From: DATJLY01 sp035532935
Lineage (GTDB): Bacteria; Pseudomonadota; Alphaproteobacteria; ATCC43930; CGMCC-115725
Reading direction: 5' to 3'
NCBI GenBank assembly: GCA_035532935.1
Contig: DATKQE010000090.1
Span: 62,001-126,000 of the forward strand
DNA length: 64,000 bases
Of this stretch, positions 1 to 8,736 are shown one piece after another. The position numbers and the translations under genes were made by a program. Below the pieces are notes generated by a model. That model was given only the letters and a program-made list of their open reading frames with translations. It made no database searches and was not told where the DNA came from. Numbering within the stretch: position 1 is the stretch's first letter; the number at the start of each line of letters is the position of its first letter.

Positions 1-84
1 AACCACGCCTACGAGACCCGTATCTTCGGGCCCGACCGTGTCCACGTCCAAGGCAAGCTCGTCGGGCTGCTGCGGCGCTATTGA
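1..84 (+). CDS. lexA: LexA repressor, C-terminal end (partial)
   Basis: The window opens inside a reading frame encoding the last 27 residues of a protein, ending in VGLLRRY and TGA. The tail (RIFGPDRVHVQGKLVGLLRRY-like) resembles the last strands of the LexA S24 peptidase domain of alphaproteobacteria, where VQGxLVGLxR is usual. Position supports this: lexA commonly lies beside comEC-gltX-gltA in this class. LexA is the SOS repressor that cleaves itself when RecA filaments form. The catalytic Ser and Lys lie outside the window, so the call rests on a short tail plus gene order. Confidence 0.6.
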   Translation, partial: NHAYETRIFGPDRVHVQGKLVGLLRRY

Positions 85-99
85 GCCGCGCCCGCCGGT

Positions 100-411
100 T
101 CAGCCGTAACGCTGGATGATGCCCTGCAGGCCCGACATGGCCTTGCCGAGATCGTCCGCTGTCATCACCGGCGTCATCTCGACGCGGGCGTTGAGGCCGA
201 AGAAGAAGCGCTCGGCGATCTGCCCCACCTGCGACGAATCTTCCATGTTCACCACGAAAATGCCCGACCGCTCGCCCTTGTCGGGATAGAAATACGCCGC
301 CTCCGGCTTCAACTCCTCGACGATCTGGTGCATCACCTTCTCGAGCTTGCCGGAGCGAAGCACGGCATTGCCAGCATCGACCGGAATCGCGAACTTAAGC
401 ATGATGCGCAT
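100..411 (-). CDS. Small conserved protein of unknown function (DUF3303-like)
   Basis: This is a 103-residue protein starting MRIMLKF. The start at 411 is chosen because GGGAGG lies about six bases upstream; an in-frame ATG at 465 has no such site. The sequence looks like a small soluble alpha/beta protein of the dimeric ferredoxin-like barrel type: a hydrophobic first strand, a helix with KLEKVMHQIVEEL, and later strands around YFYPDKGERSGIFVV. It has no signal peptide or membrane segment. It is convergent with lexA (stops 15 bases apart) and lies downstream of comEC on the same strand. DUF3303 or a muconolactone-isomerase-like fold is my best guess; the substrate is unknown. Confidence 0.55.
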   Translation of the reverse strand: MRIMLKFAIPVDAGNAVLRSGKLEKVMHQIVEELKPEAAYFYPDKGERSGIFVVNMEDSSQVGQIAERFFFGLNARVEMTPVMTADDLGKAMSGLQGIIQRYG

Positions 412-525
412 GTTGAGCCTCCCGCGATGATTGCTTCGACGGGAATCGGCATGCGACGACGGCAAAGCTTGCCATTTTACACCCGCCGCAATGCCGCACC
501 CTAAGCCTCGTTTCCGCCTGCTCTC

Positions 526-2685
526 TCAACGCGGCCGTTGCGGCACCCAGGGCCGCGCACCTTGCCAGCCGCGCACGGTAGCGATGCGAATGCGGTCAGG
601 ATCGAGCCAGACCGCATAGCCGCCGCGACGCCAAGTATCGTTGCGGTCGATGACGCGTGTATGACGGCAGATGCGATGCGCCGCCACCGGACTGACGACG
701 AGATCGACCGCGCCGCACTCCTCGGCGAGCGCCGCACCGTCACGGATCAGCGCCACCACGCGGCCGTGGGCGCGATAAAGGCATGCCATCGCGTCGCAGC
801 GCAGCGCGCCGTCGCCGGCGCTGCCGTCCTCGGGCCAGGGCGCCCCCAGCACGGCCGCCGCGTGCTGGGTCCAGCTGTCCTCGACAAACCGCGCATCCGC
901 GACGCGCGAGGGAAGATAGGCGCCGTCGGGCGCGCGCACGGCGATGACATGCGCATTGGCGGCGACCAGCAGATCGGGCGGCCGGGCGAGCGCCAAGCCG
1001 AAATAGCCCGCCATGATCGGCACGGCGCCGAGCCAGCGCCATCGCCGCTGCCAAATGCACAGCCACAGGCCGCCGAAACTCACCAGCGCAAGGGCCGGCT
1101 GTGGCAGGCTCGGTACCGCCAACACCGCGCCGGGCCACGACGTGACCATGCGCGCGATCGCGACGATCGCGTCGATGCCCCAGCCCATCGGCCCGAGCGC
1201 CAGCGCCTCGAGGTGAAGCGGCATGGCAAGACACGCGATAATCGCCCACGGCATCACCCAGAAGCCGGTGATCGGCACCGCGAGCGCGTTCGCCACCACC
1301 GAGTAAAGCGCGAAGCGGTTGAAGTGGTAGATGGTGAAGGGCATGGTCGCGAGCGTCGCGACCACCGTCGTCAGGGCGATGCCCACGAGATAGAGCCCGG
1401 CACGGCGCAGCGCGCCCGCGCGCGAATGCCAGCGCGTCAGCACCGGGCGCATCGCCTCGTAGCACGCGATGAGCGCCGCGACCGCCGCGAACGACATCTG
1501 GAAGCTCGGCCCGGTCGCGCTCTCGGGCGACATCAGCATGATGATGGTAGCCGCAAAAGCTACGGCCCGCGCCGAGACGCTCAAGCGGTCCACCAGCACG
1601 GCAAGCAACGCAAGGCCGATCATGACGAAGGCGCGACGCGACGAAACGGTCGCGCCCGAGAGCAGCATGTAGCCGAAGATCGCGGCGAGCGCCGCCGCCG
1701 CCGCGTATTTCTTGGTCGGATGATAGAGCGCGACGCGCGGCAGCAGCGCCAGAAGCGCGCGCAGCGCGAAGAACACGATCCCCGCCACCATTCCCATGTG
1801 CAGCCCGGCGATCACCAGGATGTGAGCGAGCCCGGCATTGCGGAACGCATCGGCATCCGCGGGCGCGATCGCATGGGTGTCGCCGGTGATGAGCGCGGCG
1901 GCAATGGCCCCGGTCCTGCCCGGAACCGCCGCGCGGATACGCGCCGTGACGGCGCTGCGCACCGCCTCGACCGCGATGCGCCAGCCCGGAACGCCCGCGC
2001 CCGCCGGTGGCGCGATGCGGCGCGGCTCTCCCAGCGCGAAGCCGACGCCGCCGATCCGATCGAACCAGGCGCGGCGCTCGAAATCATAGCCGCCCGGCAT
2101 CGCCGGCATTGGCGGCGGCATCAGCACCGCCCGGAGTTGGAGCCATACCCCCGGCAACACCGCCGCGTCGCGCCGGACCCGCACCCGCACGCGCGCCGGA
2201 AGATGCGCCGCATCGATCCCGTCGATCCGCGACGGCGCGATGACGAGCCGAGCCCCCGTGGGCAAAGGATCGACCGCATCGAGCCGCCCCTCGACCGTGA
2301 CTGCCCCGGTCCGCCGTGCCAGCACCGGTGCAGCAACATGGAGCGCCTGAAACTGCGCCGCGGCAAAGCCGAGTGCCACCGCCACGAGCGCGACTGGCAC
2401 CGCCACCCCGCGCCCGCGCCACCACGCCACGCCGAGCCCCGCCGCCGCCAGCAGCAGCAGCGCGGTGCCGAGCCGCGGCGGCGGTTCGCGTCCGAGCGAA
2501 AAATAAATACCGATGCCGACCCCCATCAGCACCGGGAACCACAGCGGCCAACGCTCGCGCTCGGCCAGGAGTGAGTCGCCCGGCGACCGCAGCCGCGCGC
2601 CCAGGACCGTGCGCAAAGGCGCGCCCCGGTCGATCGCATGCGATCGACCGGACGAAACCGACGCGATCTCGAGCTGCGTCGCCAT
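526..2685 (-). CDS. comEC: ComEC/Rec2 family DNA-uptake channel protein
   Basis: This is a 719-residue inner-membrane protein. The ATG at 2685 (MATQLEI) is preferred over an ATG at 2751, which would add a basic, non-conserved leader. The N-terminal part has membrane segments and a DUF4131-like soluble region. The central Competence domain carries the typical AHILVIAGLHMGM motif followed by many hydrophobic helices. ComEC forms the channel that carries single-stranded DNA across the inner membrane during transformation. The C-terminal region of about 130 residues is soluble and lacks a recognisable metallo-beta-lactamase HxHxDH motif, as is common in this class. It is divergent from gltX across about 160 bases. 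Confidence 0.9.
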   Translation of the reverse strand: MATQLEIASVSSGRSHAIDRGAPLRTVLGARLRSPGDSLLAERERWPLWFPVLMGVGIGIYFSLGREPPPRLGTALLLLAAAGLGVAWWRGRGVAVPVALVAVALGFAAAQFQALHVAAPVLARRTGAVTVEGRLDAVDPLPTGARLVIAPSRIDGIDAAHLPARVRVRVRRDAAVLPGVWLQLRAVLMPPPMPAMPGGYDFERRAWFDRIGGVGFALGEPRRIAPPAGAGVPGWRIAVEAVRSAVTARIRAAVPGRTGAIAAALITGDTHAIAPADADAFRNAGLAHILVIAGLHMGMVAGIVFFALRALLALLPRVALYHPTKKYAAAAALAAIFGYMLLSGATVSSRRAFVMIGLALLAVLVDRLSVSARAVAFAATIIMLMSPESATGPSFQMSFAAVAALIACYEAMRPVLTRWHSRAGALRRAGLYLVGIALTTVVATLATMPFTIYHFNRFALYSVVANALAVPITGFWVMPWAIIACLAMPLHLEALALGPMGWGIDAIVAIARMVTSWPGAVLAVPSLPQPALALVSFGGLWLCIWQRRWRWLGAVPIMAGYFGLALARPPDLLVAANAHVIAVRAPDGAYLPSRVADARFVEDSWTQHAAAVLGAPWPEDGSAGDGALRCDAMACLYRAHGRVVALIRDGAALAEECGAVDLVVSPVAAHRICRHTRVIDRNDTWRRGGYAVWLDPDRIRIATVRGWQGARPWVPQRPR

Positions 2686-2845
2686 CGTCGCGTCTCGCCG
2701 TGGACAGCACCGTGCCGACATCGATCCGGGCCGCCGGATCGCCGCGGCCAAGCCATGCTACTACGGGCGCGGCACGAAGGCGCGTCTCCTGTGGCGGCGG
2801 CGGGGGCGCCATGACGTGGTGCGGCATCTATGCTAGACCGCGCCC

Positions 2846-4261
2846 ATGAGCGTCATCGTCCGCTTCGCCCCCTCGCCCACCGGCTTCCTTCATATCGGCG
2901 GCGCGCGCACCGCGCTCTTCAACTGGCTTTTCGCCCGGCATCACGGCGGCGTGTTCCGCCTCAGGATCGAGGACACCGACCGCGCCCGTTCGACCGAGGC
3001 GGCGGTAGCGGCGATCATTGACGGGCTCCATTGGCTGGGGCTCGACTGGGACGGCGAGATCGTGTTCCAGTCGGCGCGCGCGGCGCAGCACGAAGCGGCC
3101 GCGCGCCAGCTCCTCGATGCCGGAAGCGCCTATCGCTGCTACTGCACCGCCGCCGAGCTCGAGGCGATGCGCGCGGCGGCGCGTGCCGAGGGCCGCCATG
3201 TCGGGTATGACAGCCGCTGCCGCGACCGCGATCCCCAGGACGCGCCGGCCGGTGTCGCCCCGGCGATCCGGCTGCGTGCACCGCGCGAGGGCGTGACGGT
3301 GATTCACGACCGCGTTCAGGGCGGCGTCACCGTGGCCAACCAGCAGCTCGACGACCTCATCATCCTGCGGTCTGACGGGACGCCGACCTATAATCTTTCG
3401 GTCGTGGTCGACGATCACGACATGGGGATCACTCACGTCATTCGCGGCGACGACCATCTCAACAACGCGTTCCGCCAGACGCAGATCTACCGCGCGCTTG
3501 GCTGGGACGTGCCGGAATTCGCGCATGTGCCGCTAATCCACGGCCCCGACGGCGCGAAACTGTCGAAGCGGCACGGCGCGCTGGGCGTCGAGGCCTATCG
3601 CGACATGGGCTATCTGCCCGCGGCGCTACGCAACTATCTCCTCCGCCTCGGCTGGAGCCACGGCGACGACGAGATCATCGCGACCGCGGACGCGATACGC
3701 TGGTTCGACCTCGATGCGATCGGGCGCGCACCGGCGCGGTTCGACTTCACAAAGCTTGGCAATCTCAACGGCCATTACATCCGCGCGACCGCGGACGAAC
3801 AGCTCGCCGCCCTCGTCGCCGAGCGGCTCGAAGGCACATTCAACCGCACGCTGGACGAGGCGGCACGGCGGCGGCTGGCGCTCGCCATGCCGGGGTTGAA
3901 GCCGCGGGCGAAGACGCTTGCCGAACTCGCCGACAACGCCCGCTTCCTGGTCGAGCGGCGGCCGATCCCGCTCGACGACAAAGCGCGCGCGGTGCTCGAC
4001 GCGGCGGCGCGGGAACGGATCGGCGTGCTCTCCGCGGCGCTCGCCGGTGCCGATTGGACCGAGCCCGCGCTCGAGGCGGCGGCGCGGCGCTTTGCCGAAG
4101 ACCGCGGGATCCCCCTCGCCCAGATCGCGCAACCGCTACGTGCGGCGCTGGTGGGCACGACCGTCTCGCCCGGGATTTTCGCGGTGATGGCCGCGCTCGG
4201 GCGCGAGGAAGCTCTCGCCCGGCTCGGTGATCAGTCTTCCAGCGCGCGCGGCATTTGCTAA
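2846..4261 (+). CDS. gltX: Glutamate--tRNA ligase
   Basis: This 471-residue class I aminoacyl-tRNA synthetase charges tRNA-Glu (some alphaproteobacterial paralogues charge tRNA-Gln, corrected later by GatCAB). The HIGH-type motif is in PSPTGFLHIGGAR at residues 9-21. The KMSKS-type motif is KLSKR at 238-242. The length matches bacterial GluRS, with a C-terminal anticodon-binding helical domain. Many alphaproteobacteria carry two gltX genes; which one this is cannot be decided from the window. gltA follows 59 bases downstream on the same strand. Confidence 0.96.
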   Translation: MSVIVRFAPSPTGFLHIGGARTALFNWLFARHHGGVFRLRIEDTDRARSTEAAVAAIIDGLHWLGLDWDGEIVFQSARAAQHEAAARQLLDAGSAYRCYCTAAELEAMRAAARAEGRHVGYDSRCRDRDPQDAPAGVAPAIRLRAPREGVTVIHDRVQGGVTVANQQLDDLIILRSDGTPTYNLSVVVDDHDMGITHVIRGDDHLNNAFRQTQIYRALGWDVPEFAHVPLIHGPDGAKLSKRHGALGVEAYRDMGYLPAALRNYLLRLGWSHGDDEIIATADAIRWFDLDAIGRAPARFDFTKLGNLNGHYIRATADEQLAALVAERLEGTFNRTLDEAARRRLALAMPGLKPRAKTLAELADNARFLVERRPIPLDDKARAVLDAAARERIGVLSAALAGADWTEPALEAAARRFAEDRGIPLAQIAQPLRAALVGTTVSPGIFAVMAALGREEALARLGDQSSSARGIC

Positions 4262-4320
4262 TCGCGCGGCGCCGTCCTATCTTCTATTGCAGCGCAACAT
4301 CGTGCCAGGGATGGGGATCG

Positions 4321-5658
4321 ATGGCCAGCAGAAGCGAACTTGCGACATCCGGGTCGAAGTCCAACGCACCGCGGGAGACGGTGACGGTGACGGACAATTC
4401 CAACGGCCGCTCGATCGAGTTGCCGATGCTGTCAGGGACCATCGGCCCCAAGGTCATCGACATCCGAAAGCTTTATGCCGAGCTCGGCCATTTCACCTTC
4501 GATCCCGGCTATACCGCCACCGGCAGTTGCGAGTCGAAGATCACCTATATCGATGGCGACGAGGGCGTGCTGCTCTATCGCGGCTATCCGATCGAGGCGC
4601 TGGCCGAGCACAGCGACTTCATGGAAGTATCGTACCTCCTGCTCTATGGCGAGTTGCCGACGGTGGCGCAGAAGACGAAGTTCGAGCGCGATATCACCCT
4701 CCACACCATGGTGCACGAGCAGCTCATTTCATTCTTCCGCGGCTTCCGCCGCGACGCGCATCCGATGGCGGTGATGTGCGGCGTGGTCGGCGCGCTGTCG
4801 GCGTTCTATCACGATTCGACCGACATCTCCGATCCGCGTCAGCGCATGATCGCCTCCTACCGGCTCATCGCGAAGATGCCGACGATCGCGGCGATGGCCT
4901 ACAAATATTCGGTCGGCCAGCCCTTCATGTACCCGCGCAACAACTTGGGTTATGCCGAGAACTTCCTCCACATGACCTATGCGGTGCCGTGCGAGGAATA
5001 CCAGGTGAACCCGGTGCTGGCGCGCGCCATGGACCGCATCTTCATTCTGCATGCCGATCACGAGCAGAACGCCTCGACATCGACGGTGCGGCTCGCCGGC
5101 TCCTCGGGCGCCAATCCTTTCGCTTGCATTGCCGCTGGCATCGCCTCGCTGTGGGGCCCGGCGCATGGCGGCGCCAACGAGGCCGTGCTCAAGATGCTGA
5201 CCGAGATCGGCAGCAAGGAGCGCATCCCCGAATTCCTCAAGCGCGCCAAGGACCCGAAGGACAACTTCATGCTCATGGGGTTCGGCCACCGGGTCTACAA
5301 GAACTACGATCCGCGCGCGGCGGTGTTGCGCCGCTCCTGCCACGAGGTGCTCGACGAACTCGGTGTGCGCGACGAACCGCTGCTCGATCTCGCGATGGAG
5401 CTCGAGCGCATCGCGCTTCAGGACGAATACTTCGTCGCGCGGAAGCTCTATCCCAATGTCGATTTCTATTCCGGCATCATCCTGAAGGCGATGGGTTTCC
5501 CGACCTCGATGTTTACCGTGCTCTTCGCCATCGCCCGCACCGTGGGTTGGGTGGCACAGTGGAACGAGATGATCGAGGATCCGAAGATCGGCCGCCCGCG
5601 TCAACTCTATACCGGCGCCGAGCGGCGCGACTACGTGGTGCTCGACAAGCGGCGCTAG
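4321..5658 (+). CDS. gltA: Citrate synthase, type II
   Basis: This 445-residue enzyme condenses acetyl-CoA and oxaloacetate to citrate, the entry step of the TCA cycle. The catalytic triad of type II citrate synthases is present: His282 in GPAHGG, His323 in GFGHRVYK and Asp381 in NVDFYSG. ATG 4321 is chosen because the protein then begins like other family members; an upstream ATG at 4255 overlaps gltX and encodes unrelated sequence. The stop shares a CTAG with the convergent aquaporin gene, so the two genes overlap by four bases. Confidence 0.97.
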   Translation: MASRSELATSGSKSNAPRETVTVTDNSNGRSIELPMLSGTIGPKVIDIRKLYAELGHFTFDPGYTATGSCESKITYIDGDEGVLLYRGYPIEALAEHSDFMEVSYLLLYGELPTVAQKTKFERDITLHTMVHEQLISFFRGFRRDAHPMAVMCGVVGALSAFYHDSTDISDPRQRMIASYRLIAKMPTIAAMAYKYSVGQPFMYPRNNLGYAENFLHMTYAVPCEEYQVNPVLARAMDRIFILHADHEQNASTSTVRLAGSSGANPFACIAAGIASLWGPAHGGANEAVLKMLTEIGSKERIPEFLKRAKDPKDNFMLMGFGHRVYKNYDPRAAVLRRSCHEVLDELGVRDEPLLDLAMELERIALQDEYFVARKLYPNVDFYSGIILKAMGFPTSMFTVLFAIARTVGWVAQWNEMIEDPKIGRPRQLYTGAERRDYVVLDKRR

Positions 5659-6364
5659 ACGGGGTCGGCGTCCCGCATCGAACGCAGCAGCGGTAGCACC
5701 AGCAGCAGCCCGATGAACTGCGCCAGGATGAAACCCGGGGCGTCGAGCGGCCGGATGCTGGCGAAAGTGTCGGTGAGCGCGCGCGCCACCGTCACCGCCG
5801 GGTTGGCGAAGGAGGTCGAGGCGGTGAACCAATAGGCGCTGGTGATATAGGCGGCAACGGCAAACGCCGTGACCGGGCTGCGCGACGCGCGGCAGCCCCA
5901 GATCACCACGGGCAGGCCGAAGCTCGCGACCACCTCGACGATCCGTTGCCCGGCTCCCGCCCGCACGTGCCGGCTCATTTCCAGTACCGGCAGGGCGAAC
6001 ATCAGATGCGTGATCCACACACCCGCGATCGCGCCGGCGAATTGCGCGGCGATATAACCGGCGGCAACGCGCCAGCGCAGCCCATCGACGACGACCGCGG
6101 CTAGAGCCACGAGCGGATTCATGTGTGCGTCCGATTGCGGGCCGAATGCCAGAATGAGCGCGACTACGCGCCGCCCGTCGCAATGGCATTCGCCAACAGC
6201 GCCAGCGCAACATTCCCGCCGGAGAGACGCTCGGCCATGATCCCCGAGCCAACGACGGCCATCAGCAGGAACGCGGTCGCGACGAATTCCCAGGCGGCAA
6301 GCCTGGCGAGGGTCGCGCTCCGCCTCGGTGCAACCGTTACCGCCACGGCCGAATCGGCAGTCAC
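5655..6364 (-). pseudogene. MIP/aquaporin channel of the ars operon, frameshifted
   Basis: Two frames together encode one MIP-family channel of about 235 residues. The first frame starts at GTG 6364 and runs about 66 residues through two membrane segments to a TAG near 6164. The second frame resumes at once with the loop SDAHMNPL (half-motif NPx one) and later SFANPAV (half-motif two), ending at 5655. Adding one base near 6165 would restore a continuous protein. The GTG overlaps the arsC stop as GTGA, so the two were translationally coupled. In rhizobia, AqpS in this position releases arsenite made by ArsC. The first motif is NPL rather than NPA. A real mutation or an assembly error could explain the shift. 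Confidence 0.75.
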
Positions 6365-6879
6365 GATGCGCGATCCGCCACGGCCGCGCCCGATCGCCCG
6401 ATCCGCTCGGCCTCACGCTTGGCCGCCATCCGGTCCAGCTTTTTGAACGGCAACGCCACGAACAATTTGATGCGCGCGTCGAGGCGTCCGTAGGCATCGC
6501 GGAAGGCCGCGATCCGAACCGGCTCCGGACCTTCGACGGCCGCGGGATCGGGAATGCCCCAATGCGCGGTAATCGGATTACCGTGCCAGATCGGGCAGAC
6601 CTCGCCCGCCGCCTGGTCGCAAACAGTAAACACGAAGTCCATGACCGGCGCATCCGGCTGCGCGAATTCCTGCCAGGATTTCGAGCGCAGGCCCTCGACC
6701 GGCAGCCGCATCTCGCGCAGAAGCTCGAGCGTGAGCGGATGGACCACGCCCTTGGGATGGCTGCCGGCGCTGTAGCCGCGGAAACGGCCGCGGCTGCAAT
6801 GGTTCAACAGCACTTCCGCGAAGATGCTGCGTGCCGAATTACCCGTGCACAGGAAGAGGACGTTGTAAATTCGCGTCAT
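6361..6879 (-). CDS. arsC: Arsenate reductase, low-molecular-weight phosphatase type
   Basis: This 172-residue cytoplasmic enzyme is predicted to reduce arsenate to arsenite. The P-loop CTGNSARS with nucleophile Cys11 is at the N-terminus, and a second Cys lies in FTVCDQAAGE, as in thioredoxin- or glutaredoxin-linked LMW-PTP ArsC proteins. The C-terminal tail of about 30 residues (KKLDRMAAKREAERIG) is longer than the usual fold. ATG 6879 is used; a GTG one codon upstream is possible. It lies 13 bases after arsI and overlaps the aquaporin start. It is one of two intact genes in this operon. Confidence 0.9.
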   Translation of the reverse strand: MTRIYNVLFLCTGNSARSIFAEVLLNHCSRGRFRGYSAGSHPKGVVHPLTLELLREMRLPVEGLRSKSWQEFAQPDAPVMDFVFTVCDQAAGEVCPIWHGNPITAHWGIPDPAAVEGPEPVRIAAFRDAYGRLDARIKLFVALPFKKLDRMAAKREAERIGRSGAAVADRAS

Positions 6880-6892
6880 CACGCATCACCCG

Positions 6893-7328
6893 TCACGAAG
6901 CTACGCCGCAGCCGCACGCGGGCGTCTTTCCCAGCCGCTCGACCGCGCCGCCGCTGCCGTATTCCGTGCTCTCGCCATGGGTGAAGAATGTCTCCCAGGT
7001 GACGCCCTGGGGATCGGCGACCCACCTTTTGTCCGACTGGGCATAGCAGCAGGTCGTATTCTTTTCATCGAGCACCGGCCGTTCCGCTCACGCGAGACGC
7101 GCATAGACCTCGGCCAGTTCCGTTTCGTCCTCGGCCTCAATGCCGAGATGCTCCACCCCCGGGGGCCCCGCCGCGCTGCGAGATCGCGAAATTCACGCGC
7201 GGGTCATCGAGCATCCATTTGGCATAGTCCGGCTTGAGGACACTCGGCGCGGTCGCGAACAAGGTGGAATAGAACCGGACCGACCGCGACAGATCGTCGA
7301 CCGCAACATGGACGTGAAAGCACTTCAT
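6893..7328 (-). pseudogene. arsI: ArsI/CadI-type VOC protein, broken by a frameshift and a stop
   Basis: The gene begins at ATG 7328 (MKCFHVHVAVDD) with AAGGAGAT upstream and overlaps the arsR stop as ATGA. The first about 57 residues match ArsI/CadI glyoxalase-fold proteins (KPDYAKWMLDDPRVNFAIS). Near 7155-7160 a run of G bases shifts the frame; the family sequence resumes as VEHLGIEAEDETELAEVYARLA. An in-frame TGA at 7088-7090 then interrupts it, and the rest (VLDEKNTTCCYAQSDK, VADPQGVTWE) runs to 6893. The Cys pair in TTCCYA is the thiol site used by ArsI C-As lyases. Two independent lesions suggest a decaying gene. Confidence 0.8.
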
Positions 7329-7687
7329 GCGGATCTCCTTCGGCGGCGTGCCGCCTTGTCGGTGACGGCGGGATTGCACAGCGGCGCGCACGCGGCACCG
7401 CCCGCGTGGCCGCAGCAGCTTTCCGTGAGAAACCCCACGAGCCCGTTCATCGCCGCGAAATCGGCGGCATAGATGAGCTGCCGGCCGAGGCGGCGCTGGG
7501 TCACGAGACCGGCATGCAAAAGCTGCTGCAGATGGAAGGTGAGCGAGGACGGCGGCACGCCCAGCCGCTCGGCGATCCGGCCGGCCGGAAGCCCCTGGGG
7601 ACCCCGCTGCACCAGCATGCGGTAAACCGCAAGCCGATGCTCATGCGCGATGGCGCCGAGCGCCGCCACCGCCTTTGCCGCCTGCAT
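7325..7687 (-). CDS. arsR: ArsR-family metalloregulator
   Basis: This 120-residue winged-helix repressor is the likely regulator of the four-gene arsenic operon downstream. It has the ArsR helix-turn-helix (IAERLGVPPSSLTFHLQQLLHAGLV) and a Cys-rich C-terminal segment (ESCCGHAGGAACAPLC) that could bind arsenite, similar in place to C-terminal cysteines of rhizobial and Acidithiobacillus ArsR proteins rather than the E. coli helix site. Its stop overlaps arsI by four bases. An inverted repeat about 65 bases upstream is a possible operator. Confidence 0.9.
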   Translation of the reverse strand: MQAAKAVAALGAIAHEHRLAVYRMLVQRGPQGLPAGRIAERLGVPPSSLTFHLQQLLHAGLVTQRRLGRQLIYAADFAAMNGLVGFLTESCCGHAGGAACAPLCNPAVTDKAARRRRRSA

Positions 7688-7751
7688 CGAATGTTCCGAT
7701 ATTACGACGAATAACGAAATGTAACGGATACGGCGGCTCGGACCAACGATA

Positions 7752-7769
7752 TTTCGAGTAAAATCGAAA
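7752..7769. promoter_or_regulatory. Inverted repeat upstream of arsR, possible operator
   Basis: TTTCGA and TCGAAA form a perfect 6-bp inverted repeat separated by six bases in an AT-rich stretch between arsR and the divergent enoyl-CoA hydratase gene. ArsR proteins bind such short palindromes near their own promoter. No clear -10/-35 pair could be fixed next to it, so the assignment is positional. Confidence 0.3.
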
Positions 7770-7887
7770 ATTTATTCGCCCGCCCGAATGTGCCGCGGAC
7801 GACGCCGCGACCGCCGCTTCGGGCGCGGTCGATTGACAGAGCTTGCCGGCGGCAAATACTGTTTTGCGGCAACGTGGGATGGGGCGC

Positions 7888-8721
7888 ATGGTCGATACGT
7901 GGCTGAAGCTCAAGGAATGGCCCGAGCTCACTCTCGAACGGCTCGAGGATGCGGGCGTGGCGCGCCTGACCTTGAACCGGCCGGAGCGGCGCAACGCCCT
8001 CAACCAGCCACTGGTCGAAGCGTTCTTCGCTGCGCTCGAGGTGGTGCGCGCCGATCCCGGCTTGAAGGTCGTGATCAGCCGCGGCGCCGGCGTCGCCTAT
8101 AGCTCGGGTCTCGATCTCAATTTTCTGCGTGCCGTGAGCAAGCCGCCGCCCGGGGATTGGGACCGTCCGACCGCCACCGTTCAGCTCGTCCAGGCGCTGC
8201 GCGATTTCCCGCGCATCACGATGGCGCAGGTTCACGGCTATTGCCTCGGCGGCGCGCTCGGCCTCATGAACGTCCACGATCTCGTCATCGCGGCCGAGGA
8301 CGCGCAACTCGGCATGCCCGAGATCCTGCGCGGCAGCTTCGGCCAGGTCGCGACCAGCACGCTCTTCCATGCCGGACTGCCGCTCAAGAAGGCGGCGCTC
8401 ATCCAGCTTACCGGCCGCAACGTCACGGGCGCCGAGGCCGACCGGCTGGGACTGGTCTCGCAGTCGGTCCCGGCGGCGGCGCTGGAAAGCACGACGGTCG
8501 AGATCGCGCGCGAGATCGCGCAGCGCCACTTGGCGCCGCTGCAGCACGCCAAGATCGCGGTGCAGATGGGCCGCGATCTCTCACTTACCCAGGCACTGCA
8601 GCTCGATCAGCTCGTCGGCGCGCGGCAGTCGCTTGCGATCGACCCCACCGCCGACGTGGAATCCTATCTCCAGTCGCAGAAGGGTGGACCGAAGCTCGGC
8701 TACAAGCGCCCCGATGTCTGA
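7888..8721 (+). CDS. Enoyl-CoA hydratase/isomerase family protein
   Basis: This is a 277-residue crotonase-fold protein. The first half carries LTLNRPERRNAL and the oxyanion-hole segment AYSSGLDLNFL; the second has HGYCLGGALGL followed by an Asp/Glu-containing helix (ILRGSFGQ). Such enzymes hydrate or isomerise acyl-CoA thioesters in fatty or aromatic acid breakdown, or act on other CoA esters; the substrate cannot be told. ATG 7888 is preferred because purine-rich GGGATGGGG lies upstream. It is divergent from arsR and convergent with gloA. Confidence 0.85.
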   Translation: MVDTWLKLKEWPELTLERLEDAGVARLTLNRPERRNALNQPLVEAFFAALEVVRADPGLKVVISRGAGVAYSSGLDLNFLRAVSKPPPGDWDRPTATVQLVQALRDFPRITMAQVHGYCLGGALGLMNVHDLVIAAEDAQLGMPEILRGSFGQVATSTLFHAGLPLKKAALIQLTGRNVTGAEADRLGLVSQSVPAAALESTTVEIAREIAQRHLAPLQHAKIAVQMGRDLSLTQALQLDQLVGARQSLAIDPTADVESYLQSQKGGPKLGYKRPDV

Positions 8722-8736
8722 GCGGCCGCGCCTAAG

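Noticed and set aside
538..2574. Long plus-strand open frame (678 residues) opposite comEC
   Set aside because: It is rich in Arg, His, Asp and Pro with no domain, and mirrors a well supported gene; such frames are common in high-GC DNA.
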